Positions 20,708-35,700 of a stretch of DNA of 60,000 nucleotides are shown in pieces; position 1 is the first letter of the stretch, and the number at the start of each line of letters is the position of its first letter. Location: NCBI GenBank assembly GCA_903813345.2, contig CAIIXF020000008.1, positions 10,445,278-10,505,277 of the forward strand, written 5' to 3'. A program made the position numbers and the translations under genes. This stretch comes from Owenia fusiformis (taxonomy: Eukaryota; Annelida; Polychaeta; Sabellida; Oweniidae). Below the pieces are notes generated by a model. That model was given only the letters and a program-made list of their open reading frames with translations, did no database searches and was not told the DNA's origin.

Positions 20708-23700
20708 CTATGACTCATTAAAAGTTTCAGATTTACTACCAGAGCAACTTAACTTTTGCACCAAATCACTCTGTTGGGTAAGGTCTTGTTTGAGTGTATG
20801 GAACAGTTCATCATTAGAATGTATTCCGATGTTATTAACAATTCCATTGATTGTCCTTTTTGGTGGGGAAGCATCTTTTGGGGAACTTATGCTGCTTTTG
20901 GAAGCTTTGATTATACTTCTTGTGCCACCTATTATCAGGCAAGTGGCTCCATCTTTAGTATTATCTGAGGTGAGATCAGAGTCCTCTATAGTGTTCTTTG
21001 ATAAGCATTTAACGCCACCTATCATGTGTTTCATTGAGAATTCAGATTCCCCCATTGATGGCACGGCTGTTTTGGAAGACTGGAGCTTCAGCTGCAGAAA
21101 TTTAAGTAACTCATGATTGAAGTTAGGGACCTCGTCAAAATCTGGAAACACAAATACCAAGTATGCATGGAGGTTTACCTTAGATATAAGAACATTCTTT
21201 CTATAACTCATTATAGGTAGCTGTAAGTGAATCTCTTTTCAACTGATTTGTACAGCAGTACAATCACAAGAAAATACAACATAATGACGTCTATAGAACA
21301 AGAAAGATTTAAATTCTGTACTTCAATTCCATTTTATAACTTCATGTTATTACAAACGCAGCACCTAGCATGTGAAACACCTGAGTGTTGACCAATCCCT
21401 ACCTGGGAATATGTTGATATCTATGATTGCATATCTGCCTGTAGTCATGTCCTGCACAATATCAACTCCTATCAACTCTAGGCCAAGGTGTGTCTGTACA
21501 TGGCGACATATTCTCCTGATCTCATCTTCACATACAGCCATCTTGGGTTGGATGACATCATCAAGCTACAATAAATATAGATTATCGATCATATGTATGT
21601 CCCCTTGTAATACACGATTCAGTCATATGTGTGTTAACAATGATTTGGCTCTTTCATAATAAAGGTGAATATCGGGCCTTAAATGACAAAAATCTCACAC
21701 TTTATGAACTACATTATTTTAAGAACAATCAGAGATTTTTAAGTTTGTATTTCTATTTACTTCACAAAACTCGTTTGCTGGAGAGCAGTTTCCAAATCAA
21801 TTTTAACAGATCTGAAATCAACCTGGGTGAAATAGAAGGTCTTAATGCTAGCTACATAGATTGGTAACATACCTCATTGAGAAAGCAGGCAGAGTAGGGC
21901 TTAGACACATCGTGACTGTTGAAAAATATTGTATCTTTATCTGGAACCAAAAATATTAATGCACATTTTCAAATAATTTTTAGGAATGATGAACATCACT
22001 TATTTTATTTATCTGAAACTAAAAATATCAATCCACATTTTCAAATACATAAAATGTAGTTTTTATTCTCTTATTCTAAAACATCATCATCGTCCATGAA
22101 TGAGTGATCTCTAAATTATGGATGTGAAGAGTTCTTACTGAAGTTTTTCAACATTTTAAAGCTTTTTGTCCTCTTATAATTGTTTTAGGAAATCACTCAC
22201 CTGTATTCAAGAAGTTTTTTAGAGAAGGTCGTTGAACAATATGTATGAGATCACCGATAATGAAGACTTTTTGCAGCACTGCATTGTGGTTAATAAAGCT
22301 CTGCACGACGCAGGGAGTCTGGATGTCTTTGAGACCCATGTCATTGAAGATAATGGACATCTGTTTGGGTGGAAAATATGTATTAGAAAAAAGAATGTCA
22401 AATAAAAATGCACTATACAAAGACCTGTGTATGAAATCTAAAGCAATGTTGACTTATAAAATACTGTCTCTCATTAATCCTATCATGGGCATTCACCATT
22501 AAATCAAATTGATTCCTCTGAACAAGAAGGAAGGTTAACCTGGAAACCCCATGGACATGAATTCTTTTTTCAGAAAAAAAACATGGCATGTCCACTTACC
22601 ATAAGTATATGTTGTTATCAACAGTGTAACTTTAAAGGCTCTGACAGTCACCTCATCTCTGACAAATATGACACAACATCAATTAGACTCCATAATAAAA
22701 GAAAAAATTGTTTGAATAATGACATATGTGAACTAACCTTATGTGAACTTGGTCCCTGGGCCACAAGAGGTTTACAGACTGGAAGGAAAAAACAATGATA
22801 AGCATGTTAAACTAAAAACTCCTATTTTAATGCATACACTTACATTTTCATTTATTTGAACTAGACTACAATGATTTCTTTCAAACAGAAATATGTAGAA
22901 ATCAAAATGACAGAAGTCTGAATTTCTGCATACTACCAGACTATGACACTTAAAAGATCTTGATATGCTATTGATACAGCCGTATAGTGTATATCACAGA
23001 CACTGCATTAACATGACAAAATGTCACCACCAAGTTGGTCACAATATTGCTAGTTTAAATCTTTAGTGAAAAAATACATTTTGACCTTTTTTGACCTTGA
23101 CAAAGGTCATTAAAGGTTAAATCTGAAGTCAAATTTGAATTTCTGACAACTTGTAGATGATTTTGAAAAAAAGTTGGTCAATTTGAAATAAGTTGAAAAA
23201 AGATCTTTTTGACCTTAAGAAGGTCAAATCTTAAATCTAAAGTCAAATTTGAGCTTTTAACACACTTGTAGATGATTTTGAAAAAGCATGTTGAAAAATA
23301 CCTTTTAGAAGATCATTGAAGGTCAAATCTCAAATCTAAAGTCAGATTTAAACTTCTAAGAACTTGTAGATAATTTTGAAAAAAATTGAAGTCAGTCTTA
23401 ACAGTACTTGTTAAGTTATTGGAAGTTGTAAAAAATTGTTACAGATGCCAACTGCAGACCACCAACCGCTGTCAAAAGGTTGGCGGTGACATAATAAGAC
23501 AAGTGCTTGTGGATGTTTCAATTGAGAGTCAGTGGGTGAAACGTGTACTCACTACAAGGAAATGTAAGGCCGCTAGCTTGCATGAGTTGTCTATTGGTGG
23601 AGATATCATTAGTATCCAGTTCCACATAGGCAGGTACCACAACACTCAGACCTGAAAAAGCAATATTGTTATAATCCATAATACATGTAAGGTGTGTCCA

Positions 23701-26700
23701 ATTCCAGCCAATCCGAACACAGTATTTCACATGACCTCAGTGCATGAAATAATCAATCACGCATTTGTTGTATATGGTTACTAAGGTGAGGAGATTGTAA
23801 TTGATGTTTTGCCAATACTTGACCCTTGAAAAAAAAGAGAAAATATGTTCTTTTAGTGATTTTTGTATATTTAAGGTGATTTTGTAGAAAATATTTTGCA
23901 ATGTGTGAAAAGAATTGAAGCCCAAGATTCAGTGCATTGTGGCTGCTTCATTCCACTCAGATGTTGTTTCCTTTACATTGCATTCCCACTGTACAGTCAT
24001 ACAAAGATTTGGAAACAACCTTCATGGTATGATTCAGCAAACAATGCACTGAGTCCAGGGCTTAAATCCTTAACTCAAAACATGCATTGTAGGCAATGCA
24101 GTGCAACTCATTCTTTTCTTACCTTCTTCCTGTGCATGGCACTCTTCTATGAGCCTATAGTGGTTGTTTCTACTGAGAAGTCTCTGCACATTCTCTAGTG
24201 GATCTATTGCAATGGTTCTTGGATTTGACATCAAGTAGCTCTGGAAGAAATAAAATTTTCTTTCAATGAAATCAAAACAATATCATGCTTTAATATTTTA
24301 TTTCTATCACTATAAACACTACAAAATGAGTGAGATTTACAAATTTTGTGCTGTTTTTAACACTTTTAACATAATACACTTAATATAAACACTAGTTCAT
24401 CGTTATGCATCCTGACACAAATTCTACGGAAAACATATATGAGCCTGGCCATAGGAAAACTGCTCTTATCACAAAAATCAAAATTGTTCTACAGAGCCAA
24501 AATTGTGCCCAAGATTAAGAGGGAAATGTGCTAAATTCAAATCCGACATTTTGGTCTATGATGCAAGGAAAAATTGTTAAAACATAAGTCATGGCTCATT
24601 TGAACGGTCTCTTTGTGCTTTTTAAGATAAACAAAAAATAAGAATATTGAAAAAATCTGTGATAAGGCCCCTTTTCCTGTGGCCTGGCTCATATATAGAT
24701 GAGAGATTGAATAGGGGTAATCCAATCCCCCCTCAATCCGATATTAATTTATTTCGATTATTTTTTGTATAACGCATGGAAACTAACTTTAAAAAGTGAA
24801 CAATGTCATTAATATTCAGTCATTCCAGATAGTAATGCCCCAATCACATTTTTTCTGTCGCCGTGTATTTTCTCTTAAATAGCCCCGTGCCTGTAGTGTT
24901 AATCATTATGGTTGTATAGGATGGTCCAGTGCCTAATATTGTCACTAAAAGTTTGGCTCCATTTGTCCACATATGTGTTGTCACAATCAGTTAAAGTCAG
25001 AAATTCTTAAATTACGTTATTGTCGCCAAGAAGCATTTTTAGGTATATGGAAGAAAACAGACTAAGTTTATTTATCACAATCCGTATTATATATTTTCAC
25101 GGGTAACAATGATGTGTAAGAAATATTCATGCGAAGTTTCAAATCGAAATACTAACAAGAACCTCTTCTTTTTCACGTTATAATAATGTCGCCAGATTCT
25201 TGAAAGTTACTGCCTGTTGCATGTATACCTGATATGGAGCTTATACCAATGTGACTTTTACCTTAAAACCAACATCAAATACTAGCATACATATAAAATA
25301 TTCATAAAATATACAGAATGTCAATGTATTTACCAAGATATATCATTTGTGATTTGTCAAAAAATATTTTTTGAAACTTATGGATAAGGACTTTAAACTA
25401 CGTTACCAAATATCCTGCATAATCAAAGAACGAAGGCACTGTTTTCCACATATATTGTACCACAGCCTTGGATGACTTGATGTGAGACCCTACTCTGTCG
25501 GTTAGTACTGAATTAATAATTGATTCGCATTAAAATGTCAGAAATATTAAATAACGTTACCTTAAACTACGTGAGCCTTTTTTACGAAACAATCCTATTT
25601 TGACTTGTTATTTAACTACAAGCTCAATGACAATGGGTCACATGGTTAGTTTTGGTGCGCCATGGCGCCATGTTGACTCAAAGCTCTGTATTATCTCTGA
25701 CAATCGACTACAATCCATCAAAATAATTGAAAATATGTAAATAAATACCTAACTTCATTCACATTCTCAGTAAAAAAACATTTAAGGATTTTTTGGATTA
25801 TAATTTTGAAGCACATCATTCATTAGAAACATATTATTTGTGGTGCAAGAACAAAATTTTCAATTTGAAATATATTTGGTGAAATTCGATATTGAATGTT
25901 GGATAAATTACGTTATGTTCGGTAACGTGATTTAAAACGATTGTTAATCATTTTCTGACTTGATTTAGAGTTTCAAATAGGGGAACATTCTTTCAGAAAA
26001 TGGGTAAATCCATATCAGTGATTCAAAAAGCCCATATTGAATAGAAAATAGAAAAGATTTGGACAAGTACAGAGAGAAAGGGCACGTGTTAAAGAAATGG
26101 TGAAACAGAAACCTTTTTGAATTTTGAATTCCTGTTGATTTTATTTTCTTGTACAAAATAAAGTATGAAGGCATGTAAAATTTTTAGGAAAGTATCGTCA
26201 CAATGTTTTCCTTTATTGAGTCTGGTAAGAGGTCAATTTTAACTCCAGGAAATGCTGAAATTTCATGAAAACATTCAAATGGACGTCTTTTCAATTTTCC
26301 AATGTTTTCTCAAAGTTTCTGTACAACACTTGAATTACAATGGAACTTTTACCAAGTTTATTAAAAGAAGATAATGTGATAATGTTTTCCTGAAAAACAA
26401 GGAAATGCACACATGCCATCATACTTTATTTTCAACAGAAAATAACATGTGCAGGTCTATCAATTTTTTCAAAAATGTTTTTCTTACACCATCAGCTTAA
26501 GCGCTACCACACACCCAGAGTAGAGCTCCCCCTTGAAAAGGTTTGTTTCTTGCTTTGCCTTGTGAAGTGCAAAAATGAACACCAGAGTAAGAGAACTGAC
26601 GCAGACGAACCCTTTGATAATGAACCAGCTGTTATGTACATGATTGACAATGATACTGCTGTACATGATGGTGCTTGGTACATTGGAAAAGTAGTTAATG

Positions 26701-29700
26701 TGGATGGCGTGCTATGAAACATCATTTATGATTACTAGTAACAGACGGCGTATTTTCAGTGGCCTTCACTAGAACATGTACTCTGGGTAGCTAGAACGTG
26801 TACTCTGGGTAGAACATGCAAACGTTCTTTCCCAAATAGTGGATTTGATTCCCAAGTAAGTGATTGCAAAAATGTTCAAGATTACCTGAACTGATGATGA
26901 ACTTTTTGCCTCCAAAAATTGAATCAAGAGACAATGACATCTGATATGTGGTTTTGGAAAGATATGATTTGAAAATACGTTTTATTGTAAACATTTACTA
27001 GTTCACGTTGACAATACTGTTTTAGCGATGTCTCTAGAGATGTTGAATTAAGTGATTAAGTTGTTATAAGAAGTTTAAGTTTTACATAGACCTTGAACAA
27101 TATTTGCTCTCGTTATCTAATGACGACTGTACAGTTTTTTAACAAGCGTTACCAAAATTTGCTGATTCAGTGCTAGGATAAGGGGTCTATACCAAGTACA
27201 TTTAGCACCATTATTATTCACAATATGTAATGATTGGTCTGTTTTTTTCATTGTAATGTCTTCTTGATAAGATTTAATGACACATGCATCTGATGTTCCA
27301 AGATGTTAATCTACGTTACCATTCGTTTAAATATAGTACGCAAATGCTATATTTTACATGAACATAGTGTGTTTTCATAAAAATGAGTTTCTCTTATATA
27401 TAAAACGGAGCAAATTAATTCTTTGGAAACCACTATATTGTGCAACTGTTGAATTGAAAATGTCAGCTCCCAGCAATTAATCTACGTTACAATATAGGTA
27501 TGTTCAATGCTTGAGTTTTTTTACAAATAGATAACCATGGCAGTATCCAATATTAGTGTTTAACAATGCAGAGATATACTCCTTTGCTCTGCTAAAAAGT
27601 TTTAAACTGAGGGAATGGTCACAAAAGATTCACACTAAATGATTGAATGACTGACAAACATTATGGAAATTACAATTTTAAGGACAAAACTAAAAAATAT
27701 TTGTAATTGAGCAAAAAAAGTTCAAAAGCCAACTATCATTAATCCTCTTGATAAGTATCGGTACCCTAATGTCTGTACTTTAAGGTAGAAAAACATTTTA
27801 TTTGGTAGCACTGTCATAAATTAAGAAGTATTCAAATCAATTAAGATGGTGCCTATAACGTAATTTAAAGTGGCACAAAAACTTAAGATGTGTACCACAT
27901 ATTTCAAATCAAAATTACTACGAAACCAAGAGAGTTTAAAAGCCAATTTTTTGGTAATATGCTGTAGACATATAACCTCATAAAATAACAAGGTATGACG
28001 TGAAACGGAGAAACTTTATTTTTATCATTTTCCGAAAACCAATTGGGGCATTACTGGAATGACTGATTGTGATAATAACATCCATTATACCTATTTATCA
28101 CGGGTCGCGTAGACCATTGTTGCCCGATTTATAGCTAAAACATTGACTTTTGCTAGTTGGTGATGATACGCCTTTTTTAATAGGTCTCATATCTTAGAAG
28201 GGTATCAGTTCAAAAAAATACTAGATGACCTAACGTATTTTGCCATGCACTGTGCCTATTCATTTGACAATACAGTTGTAAATTTTCTCTTGAAAAAATA
28301 AATCTTCCAAATTTGTTGAGTTTTCTTTCAGAAATCGCCTAATCCCCTAACCCCCCTCCATCCATTTTGTATGATCATCGGGCGTGAGTTTGTCAACTTG
28401 TGATTCTAATATTGACAAAATGAAGAACAAGTTAAAACTGATTGTTTTCACAACAAAAATCAAACATTTATAAATCATATTATAATATTAAATTTCTAAA
28501 AATTTACAAATTTTTTACCTGCACATTCTGTATCCTGTTCCTTGCTTGATCATCTCCAGTATCAGCTTTAGCAAGGACATCATTAAGCTTATGTAGGATC
28601 AGATCATAAGGTCCCTGGTCTTCAAGGTTGATGTCCAAGTCAATCTGGATAGACAGAAAGCTGAATTACAATTTAAGTACTAATTTACTTATTACTATTT
28701 CAGGATCAGAAAGTAAAAAGAGAAATATTTCAGACAGATCTATTGGTTAATGAAAACACAGAATTAAATCCTGCGCTAAGGGGTGATGTAAAAAGTCTAC
28801 CCCTAGTGGGGATTGAACACACAACCCCTCGCTTTCAGGGTGATTACTCTACCACTAAGCTATAGGACCAACTGACTCTTCCATATCAACACTGCATAAT
28901 AGCATTACTGCCATTACTAACTTACGCGCCCAGTTTACTGGACCCAATATTAGTTTTACCTGTCTTTCAAGGTTTTCAATCACTCTATTCATTATGTCAA
29001 GTGGTATTTCCCACGAGCCATTCTCCTCAGGAGAAAGTAATGGTTCATGAAAAGACCGAATTAAATCCTACACTTAGGGCTGATGTGAGAGTCAGTCTTT
29101 TTCATTTCTTAGTGGAGACATCAGAAGTGGTTTCATTTAAAACAATAGCACTATGATATGAATGCAATGAAAATGTACACATTTTTCAATGATTGCACTT
29201 ACTTGATGTTTTTAATGTATCTTACAATAATCAACACAATACTCTTCTTATAAAAAATTAAAGTACAATTTAAGCAAAGTATTAAAAACTTAAGAGCCCT
29301 TATCTATTACTGTTCAAAGAAAGAAGAATGGGATTGGTTTGCTACATTAGATGAAGTAGTCTTAAGTAAATGTTTAGTCAAAAGTTCAATTAGTATAAAA
29401 AAAATCAAGTAGCAATGAATAATTCAGTACTTTTAAGAATTATTTAATATCTGTACTTATTTCATCAGTCCTTCTTAATCTAAAGCTTGTGAGAAACTCA
29501 GATTTAGTATTAGGCAAAGAGTGTTTTTGGCCAGTGAATTTATCAAGTAGTCTATGTCTATGTCAATAATCTGCAAAAGGCTAATAAGCCCATATAAAGC
29601 AGATATATAATTTAACAGTGATAGAATTTGAATAGAATATAATTTAAAACCTTAACATTTAAAAATAGATCTATGGTTTACAACTCATTTTACCTGGGGA

Positions 29701-32700
29701 GACTGTCAGGCTACCGCGTTGACATCACCCCCTTTTACCAGTAGTGCAGGCTTGTTGCTGTGCACTGGGGACCCTTTACATTAAAACATAGATCTATATT
29801 AAAAACACACCTATTTAATTGCAGTTATTGACATAGGCATAGTATGATGATTTAAAACTACTTAGACTGTCACAGTCTAAGATGTCACCAGGTAGAGAGT
29901 TCCATTTAGCTATTGTCCTAGGGAAATAGCTAAATTTGTATGCATCCGTTCTAGCTGATGGTTGTATGAACTTAGAAGGATGATACAACCTAGTGTTGGT
30001 ATTGATCTGTTGGCGGAAGTATGAAGGCACGTCGATGGCTGCTAGGTTCTGCTTTCCTTTGTAGAAAAGGAAAACTCTAGCAGCCTCTCGACGCTCCTTC
30101 AGTGGCTCCCACTGTAGGTCTTGAAGAGCTTTGGTGACGCAGCCTGGTTCCCTTGAGTGACATTTGGTTACAAACCTGGCTGCTCTTCTCTGTACCTGTT
30201 CCAACATATCAATATCTTTTTGTCGGTATGGATCCCATGCCGAGCTGGCATACTCTAAATTAGGCCGGACTAGTGACTTATACGCCTGAGCCTTCACTTT
30301 TTCAGGGCATTGATGGAGGTTGCGCCTGAGAAATCCAAGCACCTTATTGGCTTTGGATACAATAGTTTGAATATGTGTAGTCCAGCGTAAGTTATTTGTG
30401 ATGTCAATTCCTAGGTATGGGATGTGTGTTACCGACTTAAGGTTTTCCCCTAGCATGGTGTAATTGTGCATGATAGGGGATTTACCTTTGTGAATATTTA
30501 GCACATAGCATTTTGATGGATGGAATTTCATTTGCCATGTTGATGCCCGGGAGACCAGTTTATCAAGATTCTCCTGTAGTGTTAATGCATCTTGCTTGCT
30601 TTCGACTGTCATGAATAAAAGGCTGTCGTCGGCAAAAAGCTTAAGACTGGCTGAGGATGATAGGTTATTGCCCATATCATTGATATAAACAAGGAAACAG
30701 AGTGGTCCAAGAACTGTTCCTTGAGGAACTCCTGATTTTACTGGAGTTTTTGAACTTGATTCACCATCGAGCACTACCTGTTGTGATCTTCCCACAAGCC
30801 AGGATCTGAACCAGTTCAAGTTATTATTGCGAATTCCATAATAGTCGAGTTTGAGCAAGAGGCGTTCGTGAGCCACCGTGTCAAACGCTTTGGAAAAGTC
30901 TAATACCAACATGTCTGTTTGTTTATTGTTGTCGAGGGCCCGAGCTATATTCTCTATTGTATTGACAAGTTGTGTTTCACATGAGTGCTTTGACCTGAAT
31001 CCATGTTGGAATTTTACTAGAATTTCATAGAGGTCAAAGTGGGCCATAACATGATGGAATATAATATGTTCCATTATTTTACATGGAACTGACGTCAGAG
31101 ATACAGGCCTGTAATTCACAGCCTCATCTCTTCGTCCCTTTTTGTAGATAGCAGTAACATTGGCATGTTCCCAGTCCAAAGGCACTAAGCCTGCATCGAT
31201 AGACTGTTGAAAAATTATTTGAAGGAATGGTGATATGCTGTCACTGCATTCCTTCAGGACCCTAGTCGGAATAAGATCGGGTCCAGTGGCTTTTGATGGA
31301 TTTAGGCCAGTTAGCAATTTGTGAATTCCTTTTGTCGAAATTTTGATATTTGGCATTTCAGGAATTTGACTAGGTACCATTGTCGGTAGAGTGGCATCCT
31401 CATCTGTGAATACAGAATTGTATTGGTCATTGAGGATGTTTGCTTTCTGGGCGGCGTCTGTTATTTCGTCGCCATCTTTGTTACGCAGCACACTGATACC
31501 TGATGCATCTTTGCGTTTAGACTTTATGTAGCTCCAGAAGCGTTTGGTAATGCCTTTGTGCTGAACATTCTCATTTATGATTTCGCTTTCATCAATGTCA
31601 AGCAGATCGTTGATGTAGCGCTGATGTTCTTTACGAATTTCACTATGGATTAATTTCCGTAGTGATTTGTATTTATGCCAATGATGAGGTTCATTTGAAC
31701 GTTTGGCAACATTATATCGTCTTTGTTTCTGTCGGATCATTCTCAGTATCCTGGTGGTAATCCAGGGTACTTTGAATTTCCCACTTAGAGTTTTACTTGG
31801 AATATGCTCATTGATTGACGATATTAATGTAGATTTGAAGGAGGACCAGTTGTCTTCAACTGATCTACTTTCACAGTTCTCTTTGAATTCGCTGAACTTA
31901 GATCGTAGAGTCTCTTTAAGTCCAGTCCATTCTGCCCGCTTGTATATGTGGACCTTACGAGGCTTCAGGTAGGTAGTCAGGACTCAATTTGTTTTTGTTC
32001 TTCCTGGTCACATTATAAGGCCTAGGGTTTGTGTACACAAGAAAACAAGAACTGTGCAGTGTGGGTCATATCTACTCAACAGTAGCCCCAGGCGGATGTA
32101 AATATTTAGAGCTGAGTGTAAAATTGAAGTGACTTGCCACATTGTCAAGCATGAAAAACATAAACATTCGCCATTGTTGAATATTATAGAACTAAGTCAA
32201 TTTTAAGACTATTATTCACAAAAAACTGTGAGTATACATATCATCAGAGGCAACAATGTGGCCATGCTGAATTCTGCCTATTAACATAATTAAAGAGGGA
32301 TGTGGCGATAGGAAAGCACAATCAAGACCCCCTGGACTTTTTTGCTTGTTGAGCCGTATTACATATTCAAATTATTTACTTCGAAATTAATTATCTGAAA
32401 CTTGAATAAACCGGGGAAATCAATATGTTATCTGATTGGTCGTTAAATTTGTTTTATCAGTATGGTTATGTGACTAACACAACTCCGTAAATGACAATTC
32501 TAAAAGAAATTATAAGCCAGCTTTGAATCTGATTGGCTGCCTGGCTCAAGTCACGTGCCGAGTTTGCTGGTGGTCGTGTGTACATGTCATTTGATAGGGT
32601 TTCCCTCGATTGCCGCTATCGAACACAATTGAGTTCGATTCTGACAGTTGGTTGTTCTGTTAATTTTCTCAATAAATCGGCAATACTTTACCCATTCTTG

Positions 32701-35700
32701 GTCTCAAAATACATCTAAGGTATGTAAGATATCATATAAGCAATTATAATGGGATATCACTGATTGTCCCGGGGAATAACATAAGGTGTAGTCTGGCTTC
32801 AATTACATACCATATTTGTTCTAATACACACACAGTGCATCTCCCAAATTCTCCTGGAGATGTCTCATATTGCAAAATACAGGCGATTTTTGAATGGTAC
32901 ACACGAGGGGTGATCCAAAAGTCTTGGACGCCTCGCTCTAACTTTGCTATTTTCTAATATAATTACATGAAAGTTTCAGAGAGTAAAGATCAACGTCTTA
33001 ACAACTTTGTGTATAAGTTTCAACAGAAAATAATATATTTCAGCTACTTTTCTAAATGTTTTTTAATACCGGGTCCCTGCCACCCGGAACGGTATTTAAA
33101 TATAGTAAATCACGTCACAACTGTTATAATATGGCAAATACTTTAGGTGCAGGTGCACAACCTAACACCAGTCATGATATGAGAGAATTTCCGATTTTCA
33201 GTCTAAGTGCCATCTGCCATCATCATCTTCACATATTAAGACCTACTTTTCAACATATTTTCCACAAATTTGAACTCATCTTTCATACCGCTTTACCAAT
33301 GAATGGAAGTCATTTATGAAACCGCCATTGCTTATGTGAAACAAATGCTGCTGGAGTGCCACTCTAAACCTCATACCCTCCTTTTTTCTGGAGAAAATGA
33401 AAAAAATCACACGGAGCCATATCTAGACTGTATCGTGCATATGGTAGCTGCTCAAGGTCAACAATAGTGAAAATATCTTGTACTATTCTTTGTTCCACTT
33501 TGATTTCTTTCATGTTCTGCATTTCAGCAGCCATCTTGCAGCAAAAATGATACCAGAATGAGGGTTGCTTGTCTGATGTCATTTTCTTAGAATTTGACAT
33601 ATACGGTCATTGCCATATGTGACATCATAACTAAAACACAATTAATTGGTTGAGTATTAACAAAGGAAAGGTAAACTAATATGGTTTAACATTCAAAATT
33701 CAAAACAAGGCACAGACGTGAACAATATCGTACCTAAAACACAGCATTGTGGTCTTGTTGACCAAGAAAGGAAGATGGCCGCAGAAAAGTTAATCAGCTC
33801 TAGAACTTATCACTGTGTAACATATGTAAAAATTTGAACGGTTTGGCTGGAAACCTGTAGACAAGTCTTGAAAAGTGAAGATTTTAGGACGGAAAATCCA
33901 AAATGGCCACCTTAAAATTTACCCAGAATGCCCAAAAACCAATCAGTTCTTGACGTTGATATGTAGAAACATCCCTGAAAATTTCAGATGAATCCCTCAA
34001 ATGGTTTGGCTGAAAATCTGTAGACAAGTCTTGAAAGTGAAGATTTTACGACAGAAAATCCAAAATGGCCACCTTAAAATTTAACCAGAATGCCCAAAAA
34101 CTAATCAGTTCTTGACGTTGATATGTAGAAACATGCCTGAAAATTTCAGTTGAATCCCTAAAAAGGTTTTGCTGGAAACCTGTAGACAAGTCTTGAAAGT
34201 AAAGATTTTAGGACGGAAAATCCAAAATGGCCACCTTAAGATTTGCACAGAATGCATAAAAACTAATCAGTTCTTGACGTTGATATGTAGAAACATCCCT
34301 GAAAATTTCAGATGAATCCCTCAAATGGTTTGGCTGGAAACCTGTAGACAAGTCTTGAAAGTGAAGATTTTAGGACGGAAAATCCAAAATGGCCATCTTA
34401 AGATTTACCCAGAATGCCCAAAAACTAATCAGTTCTTGATGTTGATATATAGAAACATCCCTGAAAATTTCAGATGAATCCCTCAAATGGATTGGCTGGA
34501 AACCTGTAGACAGGTCTTGAAAGTGAAGATTTTAGGACGGAAAATGCAAAATGGCCACCTTAAGATTTACCCAGAATGCCCAAAAACTAATCAGTTCTTG
34601 ACGTTGATATGTAGAAACATCCCTGAAAATTTCAGATGAATCCCCCAAATGGTTTGGCTGGAAACCTGTAGACAAGTCTTGAAAGTGAAGATTTTAGGAC
34701 GGAAAATCCAAAATGGCCACCTTAAAATTTAACCAGAATGTCCAAAAACTAATCAGTTCTTGATGTTGATATGTAGAAACATCCCTGAAAATTTCAGATG
34801 AATCCCTCAAATGGTTTGGCTGGAAACCTGTAGACAAGTCTTGAAAGTGAAGATTTTAGGACGGAAAATCCAAAATGGCCACCTTAAGATTTACCCAGAA
34901 TGCCCAAAAACTAATCAGTTCTTGACGTTGATATGTAGAAACATCCCTGAAAATTTCAGATGAATCCCTCAAATGGTTTGGCTGGAAACCTGTAGACAAG
35001 TCTTGAAAGTGAAGATTTTAGGACGGAAAATCCAAAATGGCCATCTTAAGATTTACCCAGAATGCCCAAAAACTAATCAGTTCTTGACGTTGATATGTAG
35101 AAAGATCCCTGAATATTTCAGATGAATCCCTCAAATGGTTTGGCTGGAAACCTGTAGACAAGTCTTGAAAGTGAAGATTTTAGGACAGAAAATCCAAAAT
35201 GGCCACCTTAAAATTAACCCAGAATGCCCAAAAAACTAATCAGTTGTTAACTTTGATATGTAGAAACATCCCTGTAAATTTAAAATGAATCCGTCAAATG
35301 GTTTGGCTGGAAACCTGTAGACAAGTCTTGAAAGTGAAGATTTTAGGACGGAAAATCCAAAATGGCCACCTTAAGATTTACCCAGAATGCCCAAAAACTA
35401 ATCAGTTCTTAACTTTGATACGTAGAAACATTCCTGAAAATTTCAGATGAATCCGTCAAACGGTTTGGCTGGAAACCTGTAGACAAGTCTTGAAAGTGAA
35501 GATTTTAGGACGGAAAATCCAAAATGGCCACCTTAAAATTTACCCAGAATGCCCAAAAACTAATCAGTTCTTAACTTTGATACGTAGAAACATTCCTGAA
35601 AATTTCAGATGAATCTGTCAAATGGTTTGGCTGGAAACCTGTAGACAAGCTGAAAAGTGAGACGCCGCCCACCCGCCCGCCCGCATACTAACATACTATT

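Noticed and set aside
29815-32040. LINE as a full-length active element
   Set aside because: No endonuclease domain and a frameshift at the 5' side; only the RT part is intact.
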